Made by a program: the position numbers and the translations under genes
Assembly: GCF_014647535.1 (NCBI RefSeq)
Contig: NZ_BMPJ01000002.1
Location: 56,983-120,982 of the forward strand
Source of the DNA: Thermus composti
Lineage (GTDB): Bacteria > Deinococcota > Deinococci > Deinococcales > Thermaceae
Length of the DNA: 64,000 bases
Direction: 5' to 3'
Notes under the pieces: model-generated
Databases searched by the model: none
The model's input: only the letters and a program-made list of their open reading frames with translations
Told to the model about the DNA's origin: nothing
Shown: piece by piece, positions 31,827 through 41,981 of the stretch
How the letters are laid out: the number at the start of each line of letters is the position of its first letter
Position numbering within the stretch: the stretch's first letter is position 1

Positions 31827-31923
31827 CCCCACCGCAGCTAAAGCTGCGGTGGGGGCCCCAAAGGGAGCTTCCCAAGCCTCATCCCGGGCATCCCATGTTG
31901 CGAAACCACCGTGCGGCTCCTTA
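31827..31923. repeat. Dispersed hairpin repeat, copy A
   Basis: Directly after dnaE a 13-bp perfect stem (31827-31839 with 31842-31854, arms CCCCACCGCAGCT/AGCTGCGGTGGGG) is followed by a tract ending near TTGCGAAACCACC. The core 31846-31923 matches the core at 45450-45510 at 57 of 61 positions after removing a 17-bp insertion (31879-31895) present only here. Both copies follow a gene end. It may be a remnant of a small mobile element or a transcription-end element. Nothing else was recognised between this and the groL terminator. Confidence 0.7.
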
Positions 31924-32002
31924 GGTGCTTTGGGGCTCCCCAAAGGCCACCTTGTGGCCGCTTCCTACGCCCCTGGCCCAAGAGATGGGCGCCGAAACCA
32001 AA

Positions 32003-32030
32003 AGGGGGGGCTGGCATCCCAGCCCCCCCT
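32003..32030 (-). terminator. groL terminator
   Basis: A 12-bp stem (32003-32014 with 32019-32030; arms AGGGGGGGCTGG/CCAGCCCCCCCT) with a 4-nt loop; on the minus strand it is followed by TTTGGTTTCGG. It lies 16 bp past the groL stop. Confidence 0.75.
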
Positions 32031-32045
32031 CTTAGGCCCTAAGGC

Positions 32046-33677
<1,632 letters not shown>

Positions 33678-33686
33678 TCACCTCCT

Positions 33687-33992
33687 TTACTGCAGGACCG
33701 CAAGCAGGTCGCGCTCGGAGAGGATCACGTACTCCTCGCCGTCAATCTCAATCTCGGTGCCGCCGTACTTGGCGAAGACCACGATGTCCCCCTCCTTGAC
33801 CTCGAGGGGCACCCGCTGGCCGTTCTCCAAGACGCGGCCCGTGCCCACCGCGATCACCTTGCCCTTCTGGGGCTTCTCCTTGGCGGTGTCGGGAAGCACG
33901 ATGCCACCTTTGGTCTTGGGCTCCTCCTCAATCCGCTTCACCACAACTCGATCGCCTAGGGGCTTGATCACCGTCTTCACCTCCGCGGCCAT
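33687..33992 (-). CDS. groES: Co-chaperonin GroES (Cpn10)
   Basis: A 101-residue GroES lid protein. The mobile loop is [20 protein letters not shown], and the beta-barrel parts [13 protein letters not shown] and [18 protein letters not shown] are typical. Of two in-frame starts, ATG at 33992 has GGGGGGAG at the right distance; a GTG two codons upstream would add two residues. It is first in the groES-groL operon and is preceded by a strong sigma-A-type promoter and a CIRCE-like operator, indicating heat-shock control. Confidence 0.97.
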   Translation of the reverse strand: MAAEVKTVIKPLGDRVVVKRIEEEPKTKGGIVLPDTAKEKPQKGKVIAVGTGRVLENGQRVPLEVKEGDIVVFAKYGGTEIEIDGEEYVILSERDLLAVLQ

Positions 33993-34005
33993 ATCCACTC
34001 CCCCC

Positions 34006-34034
34006 TTTGACGCTCAAGGGTTTGGAGTGTCAAA
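34006..34034. promoter_or_regulatory. CIRCE-like operator of groES-groL
   Basis: On the minus strand the dyad is TTTGACACTC-N9-GAGCGTCAAA. The 9-bp spacer and the CACTC...GAG core equal those of the HrcA operator CIRCE (TTAGCACTC-N9-GAGTGCTAA), but the outer parts differ. It overlaps or lies just after the expected transcription start, where a repressor would act. Confidence 0.7.
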
Positions 34035-34043
34035 CCAAGGGTC

Positions 34044-34072
34044 ATTATTTCCCGCCCCATCCTTTTTGTCAA
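34044..34072 (-). promoter_or_regulatory. groES-groL promoter
   Basis: On the minus strand a perfect TTGACA (34067-34072), 17-bp spacer and AATAAT (34044-34049, 5 of 6 matches). This is the best housekeeping promoter in the window. The CIRCE-like dyad lies just downstream. Confidence 0.88.
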
Positions 34073-34103
34073 GGGGGTTGAGGGGGGGCTTATAAACGCT
34101 GGG

Positions 34104-34871
34104 TCAGGACCGCTGGCGCAGGGCCTCGTAGAGGAGGAGGGCGGCGGTGACGGCCACGTTGAGGCTGTCCGCCACCCCCCGCATGGGAATTCGTACCCGG
34201 GCCTGGGCCCGCCTCTTCCAAGCCTCGGAAAGGCCCTCGTCCTCGGCCCCGAGGAGGAAGGCCACGCCCTTCCGGTAGTCCTCCTCCCAGTAGAGCCTTT
34301 CCCCTTCCGGGGTGGCGGCCACCAGGGGGAGCCCCGTTTTCTCCAAAAAGCGGGCCGCTTCCCCTTCCGAAAGGGGATAGACGGGAAGGGCGAAGACCGC
34401 CCCCGTGGAGTTGCGGATCACCTGGGGGCTATAGAGGTCCACCCCTTCCGCCACCAAAACGAGGTCCGCCCCCGCCCCGTCCGCCGCCCGCAGGATGGCC
34501 CCCAGGTTTCCGGGCTTCTCCAGGCCCAAGAGGACGAGGACCAGGGGGTTTTCCGGAAGGGCGAGGGCTTCCAGCCGCTTTTCCGGGATGCGGAAGACCC
34601 CGATGAGGGAGGGGGGGTTTTCCCGGACGGAGACTCTTTCCATGGCCTCCTGGGAAAGCTCCAAGACCTCGGCCCCCTGGGCTAGGTCTCGCTCGGCCTC
34701 CCCCGCCTTGGGGCCTAGGAGGAAGGCCTCGGGCTTTAGGCCCGCCTTGAGGGCCCTTTCCACCTCGCGCCTGCCCTCCACCAGGAAAAGGCCTGTCCTT
34801 TCCCGCTCCTTGCGCTCCTTGAGGGCGGCGAGGGCCTTCACCCGGGGGTTTTGCCGGCTAGCGATCCGCAA
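34104..34871 (-). CDS. SpoU/TrmH-family RNA 2'-O-methyltransferase
   Basis: A 255-residue SPOUT methyltransferase. The N-terminal domain (LFLVEGRREVERALKAG) is a ribosomal-L30e-like RNA-binding fold; the C-terminal knotted SAM domain shows the SpoU motifs LGLEKPGNLGAILRAADGAG, LGAEDEGLSEAWK and RIPMRGVADSLNVAVTAALL. It resembles 23S rRNA (RlmB-like) or TsnR-type enzymes; the exact RNA target cannot be decided. The start overlaps the end of the GNAT/acyl-CoA-synthetase gene by 14 bp, so they are co-transcribed. Confidence 0.9.
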   Translation of the reverse strand: MRIASRQNPRVKALAALKERKERERTGLFLVEGRREVERALKAGLKPEAFLLGPKAGEAERDLAQGAEVLELSQEAMERVSVRENPPSLIGVFRIPEKRLEALALPENPLVLVLLGLEKPGNLGAILRAADGAGADLVLVAEGVDLYSPQVIRNSTGAVFALPVYPLSEGEAARFLEKTGLPLVAATPEGERLYWEEDYRKGVAFLLGAEDEGLSEAWKRRAQARVRIPMRGVADSLNVAVTAALLLYEALRQRS

Positions 34872-37092
34872 GGGTCACCTCCGCCTGGGCCACCCAGGGG
34901 CCCTTTAGGACGAGCTTTAGAGCCTCCACCTGGGGAAGCTCCTCCAGCAAGCGGGAAAGCCTTAAGAGGATTTCCCGGTAAGGGGCCAAGTCGGCGTGGC
35001 CCTGTAAGGGTTTGAGGAGTTCCTCGGCGTCCTCCTGGGTAAGGGGGGAAAGCCTTTCCCCCAGGACCTGGTCCCCTAGGGGGGTGGGGAGAAGGAGGCG
35101 GAAGAAGGGGCCGAAGAGGGGGTGGGGAAGGATCTCCAGTCTCAGGAGGATGCCCTCTCCCTCGCCCACCGGCACGCCGAAGGCCTTCAGGAGGGCAAGG
35201 GCCTCTTGAAGGCCAAGGGCCTTCTTGCCCTCCAGGAGGCGCCTCGCCTCTTCCACCCGGAGGTCGGGGAAATCGGGGAAGACCAGGGGCTTTTCCCGAA
35301 AGACCCGGTAGGCCCAGGCCCGGGCCAGGGCGATGGCCGCCGATTCCGGGAAGCGGTAGACGGCGGCCTGCCCCAAAAGCTGGACCCGGGGGGCGTTTCG
35401 GGCCATGAAGCAGGCCAGGAGGGGCTTTTCCGTGCGGGCCTCGGCCAAAAGCTTAAGGACCGCCTCTTCCTCGGCGAAGCCCATGGGGACGAAGAGGAGG
35501 AAGACGCTTCCCGCCTCGCTTTTAAGGGCTTCCTCCAAGGCCTCTTGGAAGGCCTTTAGGGTGGCGGTGGAGCCCAGGTCGGTGTGCTCCACCTCGAGGC
35601 CTCCCTCCTTGAGGGCCTCCAGGGCCAGGTTGGAAGGCCCGGAGGCGTTGGAGACCAGGCGCACCCGGGGGTTTTGCGGAAGGCGCCCCAAGGCCAAGAG
35701 GGCCGCCACGTCAAAGGCCTCCTCCAGGCTGTTGGCCCGGACCACCCCCGCCTGGGCGAAAAGGGCCCGCACCAGGGGGTCGCGGGAGGGGTGGACCGCC
35801 AGGATGGGCTTTTTCTTGCCGATCCTCCGGGCCAGGCGGGAAAAGCGCCTGGGGTTGCCGAAGCTTTCCAAATAGAGGAGGATAACCCGCGTGCGCTCGT
35901 CCTCCTCCCAGAACTGGAGGAGGTCGTTGGAGGAGACGTCCGCCTTGCCCCCCAAGGAGACGAAGGCGCTTATGCCCAGGCCGAACCCCTCGGCGTAGGC
36001 CATGACCGCCCGGCCCAGGGTGCCCGACTGGCTGGAGATGGCCAGGGGCCCCTCCTTCGGCAGGGGGGCGAGCCCCGCCGCCAGGCGTACCTGGGGATGG
36101 GTGTGGAAAAGCCCCAAGGAGCCCGGGCCCAAAAGGCGCATCCCGTACCGCCGGGCCTTCTCCGCAAGCCTTTGGCCCTCCTTAGGGGAAAAGCCCGTGG
36201 TGAGGACGACGGCCGCCCGCACCCCCCGCCGCCCGCAGGCCTCGAGGGCCTCCAAAACCCTTTCCTTGGGCACGACGATCACCGCCAGGTCCACCGGTCC
36301 CGGGACGCTTTCCAGGCTCGGGTAGGCGAGAAGGGGCCCCACCGTGCCCCCCTCCTTGCCGATGGCCTCGTTCACGGGGAAGACCGGCCCCTGGAAGCGG
36401 CCGAAGATGAGGTTTTCCAGGACCCGGTAGCCGATGCTCTCCGGGTCCCGGCTCGCCCCCACCACCGCCACCCCCCGGGGGAAGAAGAAGGGGTGGAGGC
36501 TCGCCAGGGTGGAGACCTTCTCCCGCCACTCAAAGCGCTCGGCGGCCTTCTCGGTGAGGACGATCTCAAACTCCACCTCCACCTCCCCCCCTTCCCGGTG
36601 GGCCTTCACCTGGAAGCCGCTTTCCATGAAAACCGAGAGCATCTGCCGGTTCTCCGGCAGGACGAAGGCCTGGAACCGCCTTACCCCCCGCTTGGCGGCG
36701 ATGAGGGCCAGGCGCTCCAGAAGAAGGGTGCCCAGGCCTTTCCCCTGGAAGGCGTCGTCCACCAGGAAGGCCACCTCGGCGGTGTCCTCTCCCCGGCCCC
36801 GCACGTACTCCCCCGTGGCCACGATGCGGGGCGGGTCCCCGGTCAGGACGATGAGGTTCACCTTTTCCTCGTCCGGCTTGGCGGAGAGGAGAAGCTCCGC
36901 CGCCTTCTCGGGGGAGATGGGGGAGAAGAAGCGGAGCCGCAAGGAGGCGGGGGAGAGGCGCCGTAAGAACTCCACGAAGAGGGGGAGGTCCTTGGGGGTG
37001 GCCCGGCGCAAAAAGGCGGTGCGCCCGTCCTTGAGGAGGACGGGGCCTTCCTCCAGGCCGTGCTGAGGGGTGGGGGCGGGCACGTAGCCCAT
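34858..37092 (-). CDS. GNAT acetyltransferase / NDP-forming acyl-CoA synthetase-like fusion
   Basis: A 744-residue fusion. An N-terminal GNAT domain (about residues 15-190; ATGEYVRGRG, the acetyl-CoA loop DDAFQGKGLGTLLLERL) is followed by a CoA-binding Rossmann domain (PRGVAVVGASRDPESIGYRVLENL), a succinyl-CoA-synthetase-like domain (GPLAISSQSGTLGRAVMAY) and a C-terminal ATP-grasp-like remnant ending VAQAEVTLADR. It resembles Pat-type protein lysine acetyltransferases, though in enteric Pat the GNAT part is C-terminal. The catalytic status of the synthetase half is unclear. A minus-strand TACCCT (+ strand 37099-37104) is 6 bp before the ATG. Confidence 0.82.
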   Translation of the reverse strand: MGYVPAPTPQHGLEEGPVLLKDGRTAFLRRATPKDLPLFVEFLRRLSPASLRLRFFSPISPEKAAELLLSAKPDEEKVNLIVLTGDPPRIVATGEYVRGRGEDTAEVAFLVDDAFQGKGLGTLLLERLALIAAKRGVRRFQAFVLPENRQMLSVFMESGFQVKAHREGGEVEVEFEIVLTEKAAERFEWREKVSTLASLHPFFFPRGVAVVGASRDPESIGYRVLENLIFGRFQGPVFPVNEAIGKEGGTVGPLLAYPSLESVPGPVDLAVIVVPKERVLEALEACGRRGVRAAVVLTTGFSPKEGQRLAEKARRYGMRLLGPGSLGLFHTHPQVRLAAGLAPLPKEGPLAISSQSGTLGRAVMAYAEGFGLGISAFVSLGGKADVSSNDLLQFWEEDERTRVILLYLESFGNPRRFSRLARRIGKKKPILAVHPSRDPLVRALFAQAGVVRANSLEEAFDVAALLALGRLPQNPRVRLVSNASGPSNLALEALKEGGLEVEHTDLGSTATLKAFQEALEEALKSEAGSVFLLFVPMGFAEEEAVLKLLAEARTEKPLLACFMARNAPRVQLLGQAAVYRFPESAAIALARAWAYRVFREKPLVFPDFPDLRVEEARRLLEGKKALGLQEALALLKAFGVPVGEGEGILLRLEILPHPLFGPFFRLLLPTPLGDQVLGERLSPLTQEDAEELLKPLQGHADLAPYREILLRLSRLLEELPQVEALKLVLKGPWVAQAEVTLADR

Positions 37093-37122
37093 ACCCTAAG
37101 GGTACCGCGCTAGCATAGACCC
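37093..37122. promoter_or_regulatory. Divergent leaderless promoters, GNAT fusion and pgi
   Basis: Plus-strand TAGCAT (37111-37116) ends 6 bp before the pgi ATG; minus-strand TACCCT (37099-37104) ends 6 bp before the opposite ATG at 37092. The gap is only 30 bp and no -35 boxes are evident. Confidence 0.4.
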
Positions 37123-38415
37123 ATGCTCCGGTTGGACACCCGCTTCCTCCCCGGCTTCCCCGAGACCCTAAAGGCCCACGCCGAGGCCCTAAAGGCCGCC
37201 CAGGAGGCCCTTTTGGCCAAGCGGCGGGACCCTCAGAACATGCTGGGCTGGATAGACCTCCCCGAGGACACGGAGACCCTGAGGGAAATCCGCCGCTTCC
37301 GGGAGGCGAACCCTTGGGTGGAGGACTTCGTCCACATCGGGATCGGGGGGAGTTCCCTGGGGGCCATGGCCCTGGAGGCCGCCTTCCGCCAAAGCGGGGT
37401 GCGCTTCCACTACGTGGACCACGTGGAGCCCGAGCCCATCCTCGCCCTTCTCCGCACCCTGGACCCCCGGAAGACCCTGGTCCACGCCGCCTCCAAGTCG
37501 GGGAGCACCGCCGAGACCCTGGCGGGGCTTCTGGTCTTTTTGGACTGGCTTAAGGCCCACCTGGGCGAGGGGTGGCGGCGCCACCTGGTCCTGACCACCG
37601 ACCCCAAGAAGGGCCCCTTGCGGGCCTTCGCCGAGCGGGAAGGGATAAGGGCCTTCGCCATCCCCGAGAACGTGGGGGGGCGGTTTTCCGTCCTCTCCCC
37701 CGTGGGGCTTCTGCCCCTGGCCTTCGCCGACGCCGACCTCGAGGCCCTCCTCATGGGGGCCAGGAAGGCCAACGAGCAGGCCCTAAGCCCCCTGGAGGCC
37801 AACCTGCCCCTGAAGACCGCCTTCCTTCACCACCTCCACCGCCACCTGCCCGTGCACGTCTTCATGGTCTACTCCGAGCGCTTAAAGCACCTTCCCGCCT
37901 GGTTCGTCCAGCTCCACGACGAGTCCTTGGGCAAGGTGGACCGGGAGGGCAGGCGGGTGGGGACCACCGCCCTCCCCGCCCTGGGCCCCAAGGACCAGCA
38001 CGCCCAGGTGCAGCTCTTCCGGGAGGGCCCCTTGGACAAGCTCCTCACCCTGGTGGTGCCCGAGGCCCCCACGGAGGACCTCCTCCTGCCGGAGGTGGAA
38101 GGCCTTGAGGAGGCGGAATACCTCTTCGGCAAGGGGATGTTCCAGCTCCTAAAGGCCGAGGCCGAGGCCACCTACCGGGCCCTGGCCGAGGCGGGGCAGA
38201 AGGTCTACGCCCTTTACCTCTCGGAGGTTTCCCCCTACGCCGTGGGCTGGCTCCTGCAGCACCTCATGTGGCAGACCGCCTTCTTGGGGGAGCTTTGGGG
38301 GGTGAACGCCTTTGACCAGCCGGGGGTGGAGCTGGGCAAGCGGCTCACCTTCGCCCTTTTAGGCCGGCCGGGGTACGAGGGGCTTGCGGATGGAAGCATG
38401 GAAAAGCAAATGTGA
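37123..38415 (+). CDS. pgi: Glucose-6-phosphate isomerase
   Basis: A 430-residue phosphoglucose isomerase interconverting glucose 6-phosphate and fructose 6-phosphate. SIS-domain signatures are HIGIGGSSLGAMALEAAF, SKSGSTAETLAGLLVF and VGGRFSVLSPVGLLPLAFA; the C-terminal part holds GPKDQHAQVQLFREGP and NAFDQPGVELGKRLT with the catalytic lysine region. Length matches compact bacterial Pgi enzymes. It lies 24 bp upstream of pckA, so the two carbohydrate genes may be co-transcribed and suggest joint use in gluconeogenesis. Confidence 0.96.
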   Translation: MLRLDTRFLPGFPETLKAHAEALKAAQEALLAKRRDPQNMLGWIDLPEDTETLREIRRFREANPWVEDFVHIGIGGSSLGAMALEAAFRQSGVRFHYVDHVEPEPILALLRTLDPRKTLVHAASKSGSTAETLAGLLVFLDWLKAHLGEGWRRHLVLTTDPKKGPLRAFAEREGIRAFAIPENVGGRFSVLSPVGLLPLAFADADLEALLMGARKANEQALSPLEANLPLKTAFLHHLHRHLPVHVFMVYSERLKHLPAWFVQLHDESLGKVDREGRRVGTTALPALGPKDQHAQVQLFREGPLDKLLTLVVPEAPTEDLLLPEVEGLEEAEYLFGKGMFQLLKAEAEATYRALAEAGQKVYALYLSEVSPYAVGWLLQHLMWQTAFLGELWGVNAFDQPGVELGKRLTFALLGRPGYEGLADGSMEKQM

Positions 38416-38439
38416 TAGATTGAACATAAGGAGGCGTCC

Positions 38440-40029
38440 ATGGCCGACCTGCAATATATAGGTATTCAACCGAAAAGGCGGGTCTTTTGGAACACGGTTT
38501 CCCCCATCCTGGTGGAGCACACCCTTTCGCGGGGGGAAGGCTTCTTAGCCCACAAGGGGCCTTTGGTGGTGGACACCACCCCCTACACGGGGAGAAGCCC
38601 CAAGGACAAGTTCGTGGTGCGGGAGCCCGAGGTGGAGGGGGAGATCTGGTGGGGGGAGGTGAACCAGCCCTTTCCCCCCGAGGCCTTTCAGGCCCTTCTG
38701 GAGCGGGTGGCCCAGTACCTCTCCGAGCGCGACCTCTACGTGCAGGACCTCTACGCCGGGGCCGACCGGCGCTACCGCCTGGCGGTGCGGGTGATCACGG
38801 AAAGCCCCTGGCACGCCCTCTTCGCCCGCAACATGTTTCTCCTGCCCCGCCGCTTCGGCAACGACGACGAGGTGGAGCGCTTCCAGCCCGGCTTCACCGT
38901 GGTCCACGCCCCCTACTTCCAGGCGGTGCCCGAGCGGGACGGGACCAGGAGCGAGGTCTTTGTGGGCATTAGCTTCCAAAGGCGCCTCGTCCTCATCGTG
39001 GGCACCAAGTACGCCGGGGAGATCAAGAAGAGCATCTTCACCGTCATGAACTACCTCATGCCCAAGCAGGGGGTCTTCCCCATGCACGCCTCGGCCAACG
39101 TGGGGCGGGAGGGGGACGTGGCGGTCTTCTTCGGGCTTTCCGGCACCGGCAAGACCACCCTCTCCACCGACCCCGAGCGCCCCTTGATCGGGGACGACGA
39201 GCACGGCTGGAGCGAGGAGGGGGTCTTCAACTTTGAGGGGGGGTGCTACGCCAAGGTCATCCGCCTCTCCCCGGAGAACGAGCCCCTTATCTACAAGGCC
39301 TCCAACCAGTTTGAGGCCATCCTGGAAAACGTGGTGGTGAACCCGGAAAGCCGCCGGGTGGAGTGGGACGACGACACCAAGACGGAAAACACCCGCTCCT
39401 CCTACCCCATCGCCCACCTGGAGAACGTGGTGGAGTCGGGGATGGCGGGCCACCCTAAGGCCATCTTCTTCCTCTCCGCCGACGCCTACGGGGTCCTTCC
39501 CCCCATCGCCCGCCTCACCCCGGAAGAGGCCATGTACTACTTCCTCTCCGGCTACACCGCCCGGGTGGCGGGGACGGAAAGGGGCATCACCGAGCCTAGG
39601 GCCACCTTCTCCGCCTGTTTCGGTGCGCCTTTCCTCCCCATGCACCCCGGGGTCTACGCCCGGATGCTGGGGGAGAAGATCCAAAAGCACGGCCCCCGGG
39701 TCTACCTGCTGAACACCGGCTGGACGGGGGGGCCCTACGGGGTGGGGCGCCGCTTTCCCTTGCCCATCACCCGGGCCCTCCTCCACGCCGCCCTTTCCGG
39801 GGCCTTGGAGAAGGTGCCCTACCGGAAGGATCCCATCTTCGGCTTTGCGGTGCCGGAGGAGGTCCCGGGCGTGCCCAAGGAGCTTCTGGACCCCCGGGGT
39901 ACCTGGGAGGATAAGGAGGCCTACGACCGGCAGGCCCGGAAGCTCGCCCGCCTTTTCCAGGAGAATTTCCAGAAGTACGCCGAGGGCGTTCCCCCCGAGG
40001 TGCGGGCCGCCGGTCCCCGGGTGGAATAG
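38440..40029 (+). CDS. pckA: Phosphoenolpyruvate carboxykinase (ATP)
   Basis: A 529-residue ATP-dependent PEPCK, which decarboxylates and phosphorylates oxaloacetate to PEP, the first committed step of gluconeogenesis. Key parts: [13 protein letters not shown], the kinase-1a P-loop [14 protein letters not shown], the metal-binding segment [39 protein letters not shown] and [21 protein letters not shown] precedes the ATG by 7 bp. A short G/C-rich hairpin (40072-40078 with 40089-40094) follows the stop in the gap before the heme synthase gene, but it lacks a T-run. Confidence 0.96.
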   Translation: MADLQYIGIQPKRRVFWNTVSPILVEHTLSRGEGFLAHKGPLVVDTTPYTGRSPKDKFVVREPEVEGEIWWGEVNQPFPPEAFQALLERVAQYLSERDLYVQDLYAGADRRYRLAVRVITESPWHALFARNMFLLPRRFGNDDEVERFQPGFTVVHAPYFQAVPERDGTRSEVFVGISFQRRLVLIVGTKYAGEIKKSIFTVMNYLMPKQGVFPMHASANVGREGDVAVFFGLSGTGKTTLSTDPERPLIGDDEHGWSEEGVFNFEGGCYAKVIRLSPENEPLIYKASNQFEAILENVVVNPESRRVEWDDDTKTENTRSSYPIAHLENVVESGMAGHPKAIFFLSADAYGVLPPIARLTPEEAMYYFLSGYTARVAGTERGITEPRATFSACFGAPFLPMHPGVYARMLGEKIQKHGPRVYLLNTGWTGGPYGVGRRFPLPITRALLHAALSGALEKVPYRKDPIFGFAVPEEVPGVPKELLDPRGTWEDKEAYDRQARKLARLFQENFQKYAEGVPPEVRAAGPRVE

Positions 40030-40152
40030 GGGCTTGCGCCATAGGGGTGTGGGGTATTAGGCTCGAGGCGCGGGAAGGGACAAATGTACCTTCCTCCCTT
40101 CCCCGGGCCTTCTGGCAAAATGGGGGTGCCCCCGGAGGGGGACGGGGTTTTT

Positions 40153-41970
40153 ATGAACCGAGCACGCTTGAGCCGCTACGCCTGGGCAGTTCTCCTCTGG
40201 AACGTCCTGGTGGCCTTGTGGGGCGCCTACGTGCGGGCCACGGGCTCGGGGGCGGGGTGCGGGGCCCACTGGCCCACCTGCAACGGGGAGGTGATCCCCC
40301 GCGCGCCCCAGGTGGAAACCCTCATTGAGTTCACCCACCGGGCCACCTCGGGCCTGGCCTTCCTCTCCGTTCTTTTCCTCTTCCTTTGGGTCTGGCGCGC
40401 CTTCCCCAAGGGGCACCCGGCCCGGTTTGGGGCGGGGCTATCCCTTTTCTTCATGGTCGCGGAGAGCCTGGTGGGGGCCTCCCTGGTCCTCTTCGGCTGG
40501 GTGGCCGATAACGTGAGCCCGGAAAGGGCCGTGGTCCAGATGGTCCACCTGGCCAACACCTACTTCCTCCTCGCTGCCTTGGCCCTCACCGCCTGGTGGG
40601 CCTCCGGGGGAAGCCCCTTGCGCCTTCGGGGACAGGGGGCGGTGGGGTTCGCCCTGGCCCTCGGGCTTCTCGCTCTCCTTTTCCTGGGGATGAGCGGGGC
40701 GGTGACCGCCTTGGGGGACCTGCTTTTCCCCGTGCGGAGTAGCCTCGAGGCCCTGGAGCGCTCCTTGACCCCAGGGGAGCACTTCCTGGTGCGCCTCCGC
40801 ATCCTCCACCCCCTCATCGCCGTGAGCGTGGGGCTTTACGTGGTCTTCGCCGGCTTTCTGGTGGCCCACCTGAGGCCTTCCCCCACGGCCCAGGGGCTCG
40901 CCCGCCTTCTCGCCTACCTCTACGGGGTGCAGCTCCTGGCGGGCCTTGTGAACGTTTGGCTCAAGGCTCCGGTGTGGATGCAGCTTCTCCACCTGCTTCT
41001 GGCCTACGCCGTCTGGCTCCTCTTCGTCCTCCTGGGGGCCGCGGCCCTGGCCCAAGGGGCGAGGCGGGTGGAGCTGGGGGAGGGCGGGGATGAGGTCCAC
41101 CGGGGGACGGGCGGGGCCACCTGGAAGGACTACCTGGCCCTCACCAAGCCCCGGGTGATCAGCCTTCTCCTTTTCACCGCCCTCCTCGCCTCCTTCATCG
41201 CCGCCAAGGGCTGGCCCGGCCTTAAGGTTTTCCTGGCCGTGGCCCTGGGCGGCTACATGATGGCCGGGGCGGCCAACGCCCTCAACATGGTGGTGGACCG
41301 GGACATTGACGCCAGGATGCGGCGCACCGCCAGGCGGCCCACCGTGACCCAAAGGATTTCCAGCCGGGACGCCCTCCTCTTCGCCTTCGCCCTCGCCGTC
41401 TTGGGGTTCGCCGTCCTCTGGTGGGGGGCGAACCTCCTCGCCGCCACCCTGGCCCTCATGGGCCTCCTCTGGTACGTTTTGGTCTACACCCTTTACCTCA
41501 AGCGGCGCACCTGGCAGAACATCGTCATCGGGGGAGCGGCCGGGGCCTTCCCGCCCCTGGTGGGGTGGGCCGCGGTCAGCGGGGAGCTGAGCCTTTTCGC
41601 CTGGTACCTCTTCGCCCTCATCTTCTTCTGGACCCCGGTCCACTTCTGGGCCCTGGCCCTCATGATCCAGGACGATTACCGGGCGGTGGGGGTGCCCATG
41701 CTCCCCGTGGTCCTGGGGGAGCGGGCCACGGTGATCCAGATCGCCCTCTACGCCCTCCTCACCGCCCTCATCTCGGTGATGCCTTTGGCCATGGGGGAGC
41801 TCGGCCTCTTCTACCTGGCCTCGAGCCTCCTCCTAAACGGGTTGCTGATCCTTAAGAGCCTGGCCCTCTACCGCCAGCCCGAGCGGGGGACGGCGGTTTC
41901 GCTGTATAAATACTCCATGCTCTACCTGGCCCTCTTGTTCGTGGCCATGGCGGTGGATCGGGCGCTTTAG
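40153..41970 (+). CDS. ctaA-ctaB: Heme A synthase-heme O synthase fusion (CtaA-CtaB)
   Basis: A 605-residue fusion. Residues 1 to about 310 are CtaA/Cox15 ([56 protein letters not shown]; conserved heme-ligand histidines and the [11 protein letters not shown] loop), and from residue 323 ([20 protein letters not shown]) the protein is CtaB/Cox10 with [19 protein letters not shown] and [17 protein letters not shown]. CtaB farnesylates heme B to heme O and CtaA oxidises it to heme A, the cofactor of the oxidase encoded next door. ATG at 40153 begins the first membrane helix; upstream in-frame starts are less convincing. Confidence 0.93.
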   Translation: MNRARLSRYAWAVLLWNVLVALWGAYVRATGSGAGCGAHWPTCNGEVIPRAPQVETLIEFTHRATSGLAFLSVLFLFLWVWRAFPKGHPARFGAGLSLFFMVAESLVGASLVLFGWVADNVSPERAVVQMVHLANTYFLLAALALTAWWASGGSPLRLRGQGAVGFALALGLLALLFLGMSGAVTALGDLLFPVRSSLEALERSLTPGEHFLVRLRILHPLIAVSVGLYVVFAGFLVAHLRPSPTAQGLARLLAYLYGVQLLAGLVNVWLKAPVWMQLLHLLLAYAVWLLFVLLGAAALAQGARRVELGEGGDEVHRGTGGATWKDYLALTKPRVISLLLFTALLASFIAAKGWPGLKVFLAVALGGYMMAGAANALNMVVDRDIDARMRRTARRPTVTQRISSRDALLFAFALAVLGFAVLWWGANLLAATLALMGLLWYVLVYTLYLKRRTWQNIVIGGAAGAFPPLVGWAAVSGELSLFAWYLFALIFFWTPVHFWALALMIQDDYRAVGVPMLPVVLGERATVIQIALYALLTALISVMPLAMGELGLFYLASSLLLNGLLILKSLALYRQPERGTAVSLYKYSMLYLALLFVAMAVDRAL

Positions 41971-41981
41971 GGAGGGAGTGG

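Noticed and set aside
40084-40152. Upstream extension of the heme synthase fusion from an ATG at 40084
   Set aside because: The added stretch is Pro/Gly-rich, unlike the family N-terminus, and the ATG at 40153 starts directly before the first membrane helix.
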